Below the pieces are notes generated by a model, which had not been told where the DNA came from, made no database searches, and saw nothing but the letters and a program-made list of their open reading frames with translations. Both the position numbers and the translations under genes were made by a program. From Coemansia sp. RSA 922 (taxonomy: Eukaryota; Kickxellomycota; Kickxellomycetes; Kickxellales; Kickxellaceae), in assembly GCA_027577415.1 (NCBI GenBank), contig JANBQS010000007.1, forward strand, positions 1 to 64,000: a stretch of DNA of 64,000 nucleotides, written 5' to 3'. Below, piece after piece: positions 1 to 9,051 of this stretch. Each line of letters begins with the position of its first letter. Within the stretch, counting starts at the first letter, position 1.

Positions 1-142
1 TATGGTAAAGTTTAGCCAGGGTGTAAGGATACTAACGGTACTTTAATTCATATAGTCTATAAAATAAATATCTTTTTAAAAGTCCACCTGAGAACAAAAC
101 AAAACTTTTATACTAGCGTCAAAGCATACTTGAGGAGATATT

Positions 143-455
143 GTTATTTAGTGAGCGTAGCGAGCGTATAAGCGTATAATATATATAATAGAATAAAAGC
201 GTATGAAGAGAACAAGTGTCTACCTCTGGATGCCGACAGGCTGATGTTTATATAGCCTTTTTCATGGCCCGTTTCCATAGACGGAAATACGCCTTTCCCG
301 CTACTCTTAGTGTCGCCGTGTTGTGCCTCTTTGTAGGCGGGCGATCATCTATTGGTGGCGGGATATTTGGGCGTTGAGTCCGTGGCAACCGGTAGGCGTG
401 TATTATCATTGGACTGATCACGTGGGCCATCACGCTCCCTATGAGTGCATAAACT
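143..455 (-). repeat. Dispersed repeat, copy 1 (3' end of a possible mobile element)
   Basis: This stretch, read on the minus strand, matches 30018-30326 read on the plus strand, so the two copies are inverted and about 30 kb apart. Both carry the end of an open frame finishing in FRLWKRAMKKAI and a stop, then an AT-rich tail and a CGCTCGCTACGCTC-like motif before homology ends near AAATAACA. Copy 1 lacks two bases present in copy 2 (GACTCAACG against GACTCACAACG), which breaks the shared frame. The identity of the element is unknown; I see no terminal repeats or transposase domain. Confidence 0.7.
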
Positions 456-887
456 CCTACTACCTGGTTTGCAAAACGGACACTGATCTCTGCGTATAGC
501 AACATAATTCGGATTACGCATTTCCTCTTTAAAAACTTCGGCAACTTTCCTAGCAAAATCTTTAGGGGTTTTAACAATAAAATAACTATTACCTGAATAC
601 CTACATATCATAGTATAACGAAGCTCATCGTTATTATATTTGGTAGAGTACTCGCCAGCAGCTTCTTTATAATCGCACCAAGCTATAAAAAAGTCGGCGT
701 GGTAAACTGCGTCTAGATACTCGTTACATTGATTGAAAAACTCGGTGAGGGGTTTGCCGTTGTGGTAGAAAAGTATAGCGTATTTGTCATTTGCTTGCTC
801 AAATAGATGGACTAAATCGCGTACTTTGCTACTCTCTGTAACTACTTCCTTGGGCACCCTCTTTTCGGAATAATAAGTATCTGACAT
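345..887 (-). CDS. Small orphan protein, MSD-start family; 3' end fused into dispersed repeat
   Basis: I do not recognise the product. The ATG at 887 is chosen over upstream in-frame codons because the protein then starts MSDTYYSEK, like paralogues starting MSDANY at 17907 and 19408, and because a matching TATA-type promoter lies about 100 bp upstream. The 180-residue frame shows a strand-like AILFYHNG segment, further hydrophobic segments (ADFFIAWC, YTMICRY) and a helix-rich end. The last 35-40 residues lie inside the dispersed repeat, including a CPFC...CTHR patch near the junction, so the C-terminus is probably acquired from the inserted element or the native end was lost. No signal peptide or membrane segment is evident from this start. 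The real 3' structure may involve an intron that I cannot place. Confidence 0.55.
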   Translation of the reverse strand: MSDTYYSEKRVPKEVVTESSKVRDLVHLFEQANDKYAILFYHNGKPLTEFFNQCNEYLDAVYHADFFIAWCDYKEAAGEYSTKYNNDELRYTMICRYSGNSYFIVKTPKDFARKVAEVFKEEMRNPNYVAIRRDQCPFCKPGSRSLCTHRERDGPRDQSNDNTRLPVATDSTPKYPATNR

Positions 888-985
888 CAGTAAAAACAAA
901 CGTAAATAGAAAAATGCAATTACTTGAATATGTCTAGAAAAATGTACGGAGGAGAAAAACAAGGTATACTTGGTTCTTGGAACTA

Positions 986-1007
986 AGGCTTTTTATGGTG
1001 GGGTTTG
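986..1007 (-). promoter_or_regulatory. Core promoter of the 887 gene, shared family cassette
   Basis: On the minus strand this reads CAAACCCCACCATAAAAAGC, about 100 bp before the ATG at 887. It closely matches the cassettes upstream of the genes at 13443, 14680, 17907 and 19408 (consensus CAACCACCTYATAAAAGGCG). The ATAAAA core would act as a TATA box. The next 350 bp upstream are purine/pyrimidine-rich with no gene. Confidence 0.55.
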
Positions 1008-1371
1008 TCGCCTACATGCGATAGAAAAAAAAAAGCTTGGCATTTTTGGCGGCCCAAAAAGGGGGGGCTCCTTTTAAAAAAATGTTCAAAGGATGTTTGA
1101 AAGTATCTTTTCCCCTTCTTTGTTGAAGGATTAGCAAAAAGCAGCAGTTGTCATGACCGTAGAAAGCTTTCAGTTGATGGATAGAGGATTTAGTTGGGAG
1201 AAAAAAGGACTTGCTTCAGCCAAGGAAATTGCGTAAGTGGGTGACAGGAAATGGCAGACATGTGCGAGCCAGAGAAAATAGGTGAAACAAACGTGTTGTC
1301 AGATAGCTCTGTACATTATAATTAAAATGGCTATGACAACAGCTAGAGTAAACCAATATTTTTCAACAACG

Positions 1372-1947
1372 TCAGTACCATATAGAACTGGTCATAGTAC
1401 CATCAGTTGCTTCAAATAAGGGGATATCCAACAGTGATTGAGCTTCCAAGTATGCCGCATCTACGGGCTGCTCAACGGGAGTCTCTTGTTCGACAGGTAT
1501 TGGCCACTCTTCTGCGTAGATACTATAGTCAATTGTCGCTGTTAGCGTTTCTCGATTAAGAGCTGACAATCTGTGTAGCTCAATAATAGCGTTATTATTG
1601 CTGCCTCCGACATACCCCCACTTGCGGCCATGGTTAAAGAATGTGGCTCCCATGCCATATTCTGTGTCATTTTGTACGGTGTACTCAGGAATACTGAGTT
1701 GGCTGGAATCGTACCACACATAAAAGTTAAACACCCTCATCTCTCCAAGCACGCTGCTCATGTATGCTATAAACGAGTCAATACTGGCCTTTGTTGTATC
1801 CATGTGAAACACCACAACTGGGTTCCCAAAGCCGGCCATAATCTCAATATCGTCAAGAGAGAGTTGTTGGCAACACTTTACTATATTCGCTGCGTTTAAG
1901 GCGTGGATTTCCTCTGGATTACAATAGAGTGGAGTTGACGGTAGCAT
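1372..1947 (-). CDS. Orphan protein, about 191 aa
   Basis: The family is not recognised. The frame stays open upstream to 2100, where it would add a basic stretch and a hydrophobic segment (FILFPYILLSFFLLIML). I start at the ATG at 1947 (MLPSTPLYCNPEE), but a longer start with a membrane or signal segment is possible. The body has a strand-helix-strand look: VVVFHMDTT, then ASIDSFIAYMSSVLG, then FNFYVWYDSS. A Glu/Pro/Val-rich linker (PVEQETPVEQPV) and an acidic end follow. It sits in the row of small minus-strand genes at the left edge and resembles them in size and general composition, but I cannot align it convincingly to any of them. Confidence 0.5.
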   Translation of the reverse strand: MLPSTPLYCNPEEIHALNAANIVKCCQQLSLDDIEIMAGFGNPVVVFHMDTTKASIDSFIAYMSSVLGEMRVFNFYVWYDSSQLSIPEYTVQNDTEYGMGATFFNHGRKWGYVGGSNNNAIIELHRLSALNRETLTATIDYSIYAEEWPIPVEQETPVEQPVDAAYLEAQSLLDIPLFEATDGTMTSSIWY

Positions 1948-2590
1948 TATTAGCAAAAAAAAGGAGAGTAAAATGTAGGGAAAGAGAATAAAGTGTTTTT
2001 TTCCAGAGAAGAAGGGACATTCCTTGAAGGTATTTGAAGAGTTTTTGCTTTTTTTCTTCTCTCCTGCGCACAAAAGCGTGCTTAAAGAATGACGCAACAA
2101 TGAAACACCTTTTTTTGTTTGTGCAAAGGCTAGCTAGATTGATTGGACTTGCATGTTCAAAGTCTTTTGGCTTTGGGAAAAGAACACTTCCACTCCCCAA
2201 AAAAGACAAACACACACCTTTTTGCTTTTGCTAAGGACAAAGTCCAATGAAAGACGCAAACACAAATCACTAAGGCGTCCTTTGCAGCAAGCTTAATTGT
2301 CAGCTGTCCGCTGTCTCTCTTGGTTAATCAAATTAGCACTGCACTTACGGACGGACTCAAGGACCCTCAAGAGAAAGGAAAGTATGTTTTGCTTGAACTT
2401 TATTACCGTTCAATTGCAACATGGACATGGACATGGGCATGGTGCTGGTTGTTGGTCTTTAGTGTAATGTATTTATTAATGTTGTGGTCATAAAAGATTT
2501 GGTCTCTATGAGAAACTACGAGGGCTTGGCTTGTAGTAATATAATTCTGGAGAGTAAAACTGAGGTGCAGACACCTGTAAACACTTTTGC
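1948..2590. other. Intergenic, likely promoter region; no gene seen
   Basis: AT-rich flank of the genes at 1947 and 2869. It contains purine-rich blocks such as CCAAAAAAGACAAACACAC near 2200, similar to a block near 4700 upstream of the gene at 4334. Short frames on both strands have no coding character. Confidence 0.4.
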
Positions 2591-2869
2591 TTAATATCCC
2601 TCATATGGAAGCCTCTGGCGAATTTTGGTATAGTATGTGGGTGCGGGCGAATCAACAATATCCTTGGGAGTAACAAGTTGGGTACGCTCGACGTCCTTGT
2701 AGAGTTTCACAACAATGTCAATTACGTTGTAAATAGTACCTACAAACGAAGTACTTTCTGAGAAATCATTCTTTATTTTCACTATCGTCTCGTGAATTCC
2801 ATCCAACGAAACATATTTTACATTATATTTCTTGTCAAGCCGTTTGGAAATAAAAGTAACTTCGCTCAT
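2591..2869 (-). CDS. Small orphan protein, ~95-aa family (92 aa)
   Basis: Function unknown. The 92-residue frame has a clean ATG. Its order is a first strand (EVTFISKRL), a second strand (YNVKYVSL), a helix-like middle, then IDIVVKLYKD and a C-terminal TPKDIVDSPAPTYYTKI. The last part matches the gene at 62613-62891, which reads DDIVYSLDID then KRKDIINQPESTTVYYHV, so the two are diverged paralogues. Upstream there is a TTGACTGCAAACTGGCAAAG motif near 3045 that recurs upstream of the genes at 4334 and 61207. The predicted arrangement resembles a small beta-grasp fold; this is inference from secondary-structure pattern only. No signal peptide. Confidence 0.6.
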   Translation of the reverse strand: MSEVTFISKRLDKKYNVKYVSLDGIHETIVKIKNDFSESTSFVGTIYNVIDIVVKLYKDVERTQLVTPKDIVDSPAPTYYTKIRQRLPYEGY

Positions 2870-4040
2870 GATAAATCAGAGAGATAAAGCAAAAGGAAGT
2901 AGGCAAAGTAGGGTTCTTCTGTGTGAAAATTATGCAAAAGAGAGAAAGAAAAAGGTGGTCGTCTTTGTTGGTTTTATTTTCGAATCCCAACGCGCTCAAA
3001 AAATAGGTGGGGGGGGGGAGAAAAGGTGCTGTAGGCTAGGAAGCGTTGACTGCAAACTGGCAAAGAAAAAATGGTGCTTTGATTGTGACAAGCTGCAAAG
3101 AAAGTCATGGGCGGCGCCCTTTTAAATCACCTGAGGAAGAGCGCGGATTGGAGAGCGCGGATTAAATAGCTACTTGGCTCGAGTTCAGTGTCATTGCTAA
3201 AGTGGACGCAATATTGGGGAGTACTTTTTCATTACATCAAGAGAAAAATATCATGACCTTGTCACAAGAGATACGTTCACCCCTCAGCTTCAGCACTTGA
3301 CTGACTGAAAGTATAGAAATGCCAAAGGAAGGGCTGCTTTTGAACAAAGCACCAACATGTTTTTCTCTTTTGTTTTGAACTAAAAGGTTGGGAGGGGACA
3401 AGACTTTGGCCAGGTTTGTTGAAGCAAGAAGAGAATTAGAGGCTGCGGCCCCTCCAGCACTTTAGATGGCAATGGCGCCTTTCAAAAGACGTGAAACAAT
3501 TATCACAATTTTTCTTCGCTACTATTCAGGTTGTCCGCTGAAAGGAACTTGCTCGCGCATATAGAGAACAGACTAGCCACTCGACACCTAGCCCTTACTA
3601 TCCAGAAGCACACACACCTAGTTTCACATGGTGCTGAAATTGTTGGGGCTGCAACACAGTGTGTATAGCTAAAAGAGAAAATATGTATTAATAAATTTAA
3701 AATGTATTTACCTACTGCAGCCGTCGTCTGAACTATATACTAAAGGAGTATATCTAGTGCTGTTTCCTGTGCACTGGGGTGTGCCAGAACAAATGGCTCC
3801 ACATGTCAGGAGAGAATTCAGTACTCAGAATACATGCTTGCCCCGAGTCCTCTAACAATGGTTCGTGCAATTCATACTGTTTTTTTGCCACCTGAATCAC
3901 TAGAGCCATGATTGTAGCAAAAGAAACACAATGACAAGGTGATTGCTGTTAAACAAGACTGATATGTATGTGATTAATATGCGTTCTCATCTATTTCTGT
4001 GAGACCATTCTTAAATTTCTCTCTAGGGTGATACTCCTTT
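2870..4040. other. Long intergenic region, 5' flank of the 2869 gene
   Basis: Contains a G-run near 3007, the family motif GTTGACTGCAAACTGGCAAA near 3045, and GGCGCCCTTTTAAAT near 3114 that may be a TATA-type element on the minus strand. From 3150 to 4040 I see no credible frame, RNA gene or repeat. Confidence 0.4.
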
Positions 4041-4334
4041 TTAAACCAAAATGAACCTGCCTGGCATTGGATCAAGCTCGCCCTTCACAATGTGGAAATA
4101 CGGATCTACACCATCTTTAATCTGATCGACACTTTGAAGTATATTATCATCATTAATCTCGCTGCTACGATAGAAAGTTACCGAAACAATATCACACTTG
4201 CCAATCTGGCCAATGGAGATGTAGTCACTTCTTGCTATTTTGGCTATCTCTAAAAAACTCTCATTCTTCTTTTCATGCCTTATACGGGAGATTCTTTCAC
4301 AAGCATCAAAAACAAAAACATGAATAATGGCCAT
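4041..4334 (-). CDS. Small orphan protein, ~95-aa family (97 aa)
   Basis: Function unknown. The 97-residue frame begins MAIIHVFVFD (strand 1) followed by a helix-rich middle, then DIVSVTFYRSSE and a SVDQIKDGVDPYFHI ending. This aligns end to end with the gene at 60929-61207, which reads TSVIVFYTKED then VYDQIMEIATETRIYFRI; identity is low but the order and key positions agree. The 5' flank is much more similar between the two genes than the proteins are. No signal peptide or membrane span. A ubiquitin-like beta-grasp fold is my inference. Confidence 0.6.
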   Translation of the reverse strand: MAIIHVFVFDACERISRIRHEKKNESFLEIAKIARSDYISIGQIGKCDIVSVTFYRSSEINDDNILQSVDQIKDGVDPYFHIVKGELDPMPGRFILV

Positions 4335-4375
4335 ATTCGATTTCCAACAGTAATTTATAATAAGTAGAGCAGGCT

Positions 4376-4540
4376 ATGTGTTCAAGTGAAGATGCGGGTG
4401 TGAGGATACAGAAGCAAGAAAAAAATAATGGCAACAGCAGGCTCTCCTTTTATATGAATCTCAGAGCTCCTCCATCCTCCAGCGTTTTCTAGAGAGAAAA
4501 AAATGGGAGAGGCGTTGACTGCAACCGGGCAAAGGAGAGT
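4376..4540 (-). promoter_or_regulatory. Conserved 5' flank of the 4334 gene
   Basis: The stretch beginning TGTGTTCAAGTGA at about 4376 matches 61245-61325, including the purine block and the CTTTTATAT TATA region. The part CCTTTTATATGAATCTCAG and GAGCTCC matches 63000-63027. A distal TTGACTGCAACCGGGCAAAG near 4513 matches 61390-61410. These are plus-strand spellings of a minus-strand promoter. Confidence 0.6.
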
Positions 4541-4809
4541 CCTTCAAAGCAACAGATGCTGCTTAGCTTTAAAGACGGGGAGCAAAAGGGATGGGTGCCA
4601 AGTCTGAAGAAGAAAAACAACATGCTGGCACGTTTCCCTCTTTGTCTCCTTTTAAAAAAGCCGTTGGGGATGAGGATTGAACGCTCTTTTCAATGCCAAA
4701 AAAAGACAAAAGACTGCACTTACAACAAATACATACTCCAGATACTATTTTTTTTTATATATTGACGAACTAAGAAAAGAAAAACTCCATAGAAAAAAGT
4801 AATAATAAT

Positions 4810-5292
4810 TTAGAAAAGTGCAACAGCAGCAAGAACCAAAGCTGATGCTCCCAGACGAGCCACATTATGAGCGTCGTTAGCTAGAGACATGCTCTTTACC
4901 GAAGCCGACGCATGATCTTCAGAGCTTTCCTCACCCTGCGACTTGACCGCCTCAGTAGAAGAAACTCCACTAGCACCCGAAGATGAAGCAGCGTCAGTAG
5001 GCTTTGGCCCCACGCTGCCCTTTGCTGGAGACGACGACGCCACTGGAGAGGAAGCTACAGGGATGGTCGGTTTGATAGCGGGTGCTGAGCTGTGGGTGGT
5101 GGCGGTGGCAGGTGCAAAGTTTATTCCTTGTTCGGCGAACTGGCTACACACGCGCATGCATGTCTCGCGTTGGTCTTCGGGTGCAACCTGACATGCCTTT
5201 ACACAGGCTTGGTTGGGCTCAACGGACGATGAGGTCTGGGCTCCGAAAACGGTGGTGGCGAAGAACGCAACAATGGCAGCTAGCTTCATCAT
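4810..5292 (-). CDS. Secreted GPI-anchored Ser/Thr-rich protein
   Basis: Predicted cell-surface protein of 160 residues. Residues 1-18 form a signal peptide (MMKLAAIVAFFATTVFGA); two adjacent ATG codons are possible starts. A short N-terminal domain holds four cysteines in a CVKAC...CMRVC pattern, suggesting two disulfides. It is followed by about 90 residues rich in Ser, Thr, Ala and Pro, expected to be O-glycosylated. The last 17 residues (ARLGASALVLAAVALF) form a hydrophobic tail typical of a GPI attachment signal. The Cys pattern is too small for a CFEM domain, which has eight. The precise role is unknown; structural wall protein or surface modifier are both possible. Confidence 0.75.
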   Translation of the reverse strand: MMKLAAIVAFFATTVFGAQTSSSVEPNQACVKACQVAPEDQRETCMRVCSQFAEQGINFAPATATTHSSAPAIKPTIPVASSPVASSSPAKGSVGPKPTDAASSSGASGVSSTEAVKSQGEESSEDHASASVKSMSLANDAHNVARLGASALVLAAVALF

Positions 5293-5829
5293 AATTGAAG
5301 TAAAAAGTGTAATAGTATTGGGATGTGTGTGAGAGATATTTTCGGCAGCATCGCGCGCGATTTTTTTGAAGTCTCAATGCTCCTCTTGTTATACTTTCTT
5401 GTGAAACAGTTTTTATTTTATTGCTAGTACTATCAGTTTTTCCTTCCCCTCTCATTGCTGAAACGTTTGGGGAAATATTAATTGAGCACAAAACGTTTAC
5501 CTAACTGTAAACAAGAAATGGTCCCTGCTTTCCCCCTTATTTCGTGTTCCGAAAAAAAAAAAGTTAGCACGGGTTCAGCGACAGTAGCGCTTGCTAGGTT
5601 TATAGAGTGACACACGCTGTCGAGGCAAGTAATTCCAAAAAATAGGAGAAGCAGGGACCGTCGTTGCGTGATATTCAGTATTTACTATTAAAGCATTTTC
5701 CCCAATAACAACAATAATGAAATTGGAAAAAAGGTGTGCTTGCGTGTGCGCTAAGCACAACACAGGCCGTCCCTAGATTTAGTAGTAATAATACAAAAAA
5801 AGAAATAATAATAAAGCTGGAACAAAGGA
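5293..5829. other. Intergenic region
   Basis: Holds the promoter of the GPI-protein gene and the 3' flank of the phosphatase gene. Short frames on both strands lack coding character. No RNA gene or repeat seen. Confidence 0.4.
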
Positions 5830-6588
5830 TTATCTACTTGTATCAGCCTCATCTTCGCCATTGTTGTTGCGGCTTTGCTCGATGCAGTGTCTTTTTACAA
5901 ACGGTGCAATATCCGAGATAGTTGGCCAAAGAGGCAGATGGCAATAGTCGATTTTGTGCAACACTGGACGAACGTCAAAGAGCTCGATGAACTGCTGATC
6001 CATTGACCGGGATTTAGGCGCCGAGTACCTTCGATACTCGTCAAAGATACTCGTATTAGACCACTCTTGCAATTTCCTCAAACATCCTACCAAACACCCA
6101 GTCCGATGTTTACCCTTATTGCAGTGAATCAGTATAGGATGATTCCGACGATCCATCAACGTCACTAATGCCTCACACATGACGTCCTCTGGAATATCAG
6201 CAAACGGCTCCTTATTACCCGCGACGCCGAATTGGAACAATCGTATGCCGTTGTGACTCAGAAATGTCTGGTTCTGTTGCGGGTACTCTTCGAGAATCAA
6301 TGTGAGGATGCTCTTGAGTTTAAGCTTTTTGAGGAACGGGTAGTTGCGCTTCTTGGGCATACCGCTGCGGTAGATGTAGGGGCATACCATGGCAAAGTTC
6401 TCCGGCGGATGCATGTCGTCGGGAAACTCGCCCGGGTTTATCGGCTCGTCAAATACCTTGTTTGGTACTGACGGGATGGGCGGAGTCATTATCGAGACGC
6501 TGACTAGCGGGCTGAGACCAGACTCGTCATGGTGCTGTGGCTGTAACTGATCCGCGCCGCGTGTGACGTTTTCCTCCAAAGTATTCAT
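5830..6588 (-). CDS. SIW14: Siw14/Oca-type atypical dual-specificity phosphatase (PFA-DSP)
   Basis: Predicted cytosolic phosphatase of the plant-and-fungi atypical dual-specificity family; yeast Siw14 removes the beta-phosphate of 5-diphosphoinositol phosphates. The 252-residue protein carries the Cys-x5-Arg signature HCNKGKHRTG at about residues 155-164. It is preceded by the family's PENFAMVCPYIYRSGMP entry segment near residue 82 and followed by LRKLQEWSNTSIFDEYRRY and MDQQFIELF, all typical of Siw14. The N-terminal 80 residues and acidic C-terminal tail are low-complexity and probably disordered. One uninterrupted exon on the same strand as the GPI-protein gene, which starts about 540 bp downstream. 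A paralogue such as Oca1/Oca2 cannot be excluded, but the intact signature favours an active enzyme. Confidence 0.88.
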   Translation of the reverse strand: MNTLEENVTRGADQLQPQHHDESGLSPLVSVSIMTPPIPSVPNKVFDEPINPGEFPDDMHPPENFAMVCPYIYRSGMPKKRNYPFLKKLKLKSILTLILEEYPQQNQTFLSHNGIRLFQFGVAGNKEPFADIPEDVMCEALVTLMDRRNHPILIHCNKGKHRTGCLVGCLRKLQEWSNTSIFDEYRRYSAPKSRSMDQQFIELFDVRPVLHKIDYCHLPLWPTISDIAPFVKRHCIEQSRNNNGEDEADTSR

Positions 6589-7021
6589 TGTGTTGAATAA
6601 TAAAAAAAATCAAGTGCAAGAAGAATAAAAAAATATGCGGGATCAAGGACATGGTGATCTGATGATAGTGATTGTGCTGCAAAGCCTTTATGGGCGCCTC
6701 CACTCGCCTCCTTGAGAGCTGAGTTTGACAATTGAATAAAATGCAACAAACAAGAAAAACTTTAATGCATGAAAGCGAAAATAGGTAGAGTAAGCAAGTA
6801 TTGTTTATTTTTTTTTTGTCTAAACAAGCATTCATCGGTATAGGCAAAAAAAAAAGGCATGGCGAATGTGTGCCACACATGAACAGCGAGCAAAGCAAAC
6901 AAAAAAAGTGTTTGCAACAAGAAATACAAGAGCGGAGTGTCGTTGAGATAGAAAAGCCAAAAGAGGAATAAGTGTAATTAGCCAGTCAGCCTCTCCACTC
7001 CCCCTCCTCCTCCAGCCAACA

Positions 7022-7324
7022 ATGTCGGAAATTGAAAGACAAAGGTTGGCAAGGGCACAAAAGAGAAAACAGAGAGACGCCATTATTATTTTTTTTTATC
7101 TCCAAGACCAATTGTGTAAGAGAGACATGCTGAAAGACATGGGTGGTCTAGTCATACTATCCCTATCCCTATTTTTTCCACTTTTTATGCAGCGCACTCT
7201 TCCTCTCTCCTCTGATCCCAATAACAACAAAAAGTCTAATATAGATAAGCAAGACCTCGAGTGGTTTTTGAACAATACCAAAGAAATAATAAGAAAACAA
7301 GCTCAAAAGTTGTTTATTGAATAA
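7022..7324 (+). CDS. Possible small protein (uncertain)
   Basis: A 100-codon frame starts MSEIERQRLARAQKRKQ, a basic helix, and ends in another helical stretch (NIDKQDLEWFLNNTKEII). The middle codes an odd hydrophobic run (LVILSLSLFFPLF) that could instead be an in-frame intron of 42 nt (7151-7192, ending TATGCAG). I do not recognise the protein. It lies between the phosphatase and MATH genes, divergent from the former. A coincidental frame is possible. Confidence 0.35.
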   Translation: MSEIERQRLARAQKRKQRDAIIIFFYLQDQLCKRDMLKDMGGLVILSLSLFFPLFMQRTLPLSSDPNNNKKSNIDKQDLEWFLNNTKEIIRKQAQKLFIE

Positions 7325-7551
7325 TAAACCGGTTAGAACAGAATTGGCTCAAGCACTCTTGCTTGAGAGCTTAATTTTTTTCTTTTCCACCATGTCTGAA
7401 ATCCCCCATTTCCCCCTCGTCCCCCAAAAAACAACAAAAGGAGAAGAACAGCCAGCCGACCCACGTTTCTTTATTTACTATCTTTACCATTAAAAAGTTT
7501 TTTTTTTTTGTTTTCTTTTCTTCATATTTTCTTTTCTTCTTTGCATTTGTA

Positions 7552-8979
7552 ATGTCTTCAGGTAGCGAAACACCGTTAGCTACGGGTCCTTCTCATGGCG
7601 GAAAGGTACCACACGACTCTGTGGTTGGCAGTCCCGAGCCTGTTTATCGGTTCTATCTCAGTCCGCCGCCGCCTGCTCCCATGCAGCCTGGAGCCGCGGC
7701 CTATCCACAGCAGCAAACTATGTACCAGCAGCAGTTAGGTCTGGTTCCTTATAGCCCGTATATGCCGCTCTCCCCGCCGTCGATGGGCGGCGTCAGCGCG
7801 TTTGCACAGCCGGCGTACTACGCGCCACACCAACATCAACCACAGCACCAGCAACAGCACCAACAACATCAGCAGCACCAGCACCAGCACCAAAACATGT
7901 ACTATCCGCAACCAGCATACGCTATGCCGGCGCTCGCTGGCGTACAGCCTCGCGTCAGCACCCTGTCCACGCTGTCATCATCAAATGGCACCGCTCCATC
8001 ACATGTGGCCACTGACGGTAACAGGCCGAACGGCGGACAGGCGCAAAACCCGCAGTACCAACAGCAGCAGCAGCAGGCGGAGGCTGTTCCGGGAGTATCT
8101 TATGGCATGCCGCACGAGCAGGAGCTGGTGCGGACCAAGACGCCGATCGTCAACGAGGCCGGAGTTCCAGTGGGCGGGTTCGGGGCCGACCAGGACGGAC
8201 AGTACATTGAGATAAAGTTCCCGACGTTCGGGCAGGTGCAAATGCAGCAGATGCTGCAGCAGCTTCACATCCACCAGCAGACGCAGCTGGCCCAGGCGGC
8301 GGCGGCCGCTTGCTCTTCGCCTTGCGGCATCCACCAGCCACAGCCCATGACGGCAGCGCCCTCGATGCAGACTGTGGCGGCAACGGTGGTGGCCGACAGC
8401 CCCGTTCCCGAGCAAAAGCTTCAGCAGCAGCTGCCCACGCCCATCAGCACAACGCCCGTGGCCCCGACAGCGCCGGCGGCAGTGCCTTCGGACAAGAGCA
8501 GCGTCAGCATCTACGACGCCGAGGCCTTTGCCAGCACGCACATGGAGGATATTGTGTTTGACAACAAGGCGTTCTTCTGGAAGATCGCCAACTGGGACAA
8601 GCTTGAGCGCCGGGCGACCAGCGACGTGTTCCGATGCGGCGGGCATATCTGGCGCATTCTGCTGCGGCCCTTTGGCAGCTCGCACAAGGGCGTGCTGTCG
8701 CTGTTCCTCGAGTGCTTGGGCACGTCTGACACGAGCGACGACTGGCGGTGCACCTGCCGCTTCGTCCTGGCCATCGCCAACCCCAACGACCCGTCGCACA
8801 ACACGCACGGCTCGGCCTACCACTGCTTCCACCGCAACAACCCCAACTGGGGCTTCACGCGCTTCATGAAGCTGGCTGACTTGCGCACTGCCTCTGCGCC
8901 TGGCGTGCGCCCCTACATCGAGGACGGCGCCTGCACGATCAGCGCCTACCTTCACGTAATAAAGGAGCCCAGCCAGTAG
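7552..8979 (+). CDS. MATH (TRAF-like) domain protein with Q/P/H-rich N-terminus
   Basis: The protein has 475 residues. About residues 1-320 are low-complexity: Pro, Gln, Ala and His-rich with polyglutamine and a QHQQHQ run, probably disordered. Residues from about 335 to the end form a MATH domain: FFWKIANWDKL, a CGGHIWRILLRPFG core, LSLFLECLG, and NNPNWGFTRFMKLADL. This matches the substrate-recognition domain at the N-terminus of Ubp15/USP7 deubiquitinases. Here no ubiquitin protease domain follows, as the frame stops 155 residues after the domain begins. The role is therefore likely as an adaptor binding peptides of partner proteins. The gene is single-exon, and its coding GC content rises sharply in the MATH region. 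Confidence 0.8.
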   Translation: MSSGSETPLATGPSHGGKVPHDSVVGSPEPVYRFYLSPPPPAPMQPGAAAYPQQQTMYQQQLGLVPYSPYMPLSPPSMGGVSAFAQPAYYAPHQHQPQHQQQHQQHQQHQHQHQNMYYPQPAYAMPALAGVQPRVSTLSTLSSSNGTAPSHVATDGNRPNGGQAQNPQYQQQQQQAEAVPGVSYGMPHEQELVRTKTPIVNEAGVPVGGFGADQDGQYIEIKFPTFGQVQMQQMLQQLHIHQQTQLAQAAAAACSSPCGIHQPQPMTAAPSMQTVAATVVADSPVPEQKLQQQLPTPISTTPVAPTAPAAVPSDKSSVSIYDAEAFASTHMEDIVFDNKAFFWKIANWDKLERRATSDVFRCGGHIWRILLRPFGSSHKGVLSLFLECLGTSDTSDDWRCTCRFVLAIANPNDPSHNTHGSAYHCFHRNNPNWGFTRFMKLADLRTASAPGVRPYIEDGACTISAYLHVIKEPSQ

Positions 8980-9051
8980 TCGTCATTATCATTACCCTCA
9001 TCGCTGTTATTATTTATTATATGCCTTGCGCACCATCCATATATGTAAGAG

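Noticed and set aside
2034..2234. 66-codon plus-strand frame opposite the 1372-1947 gene flank
   Set aside because: Low-complexity, Phe/Leu-rich translation of AT-rich flank; no promoter or domain.
7999..8955. 318-codon minus-strand frame opposite the MATH-domain gene
   Set aside because: Shadow of a GC-rich gene; sense frame has a recognisable domain, this one is Arg/Ala-rich without domain.
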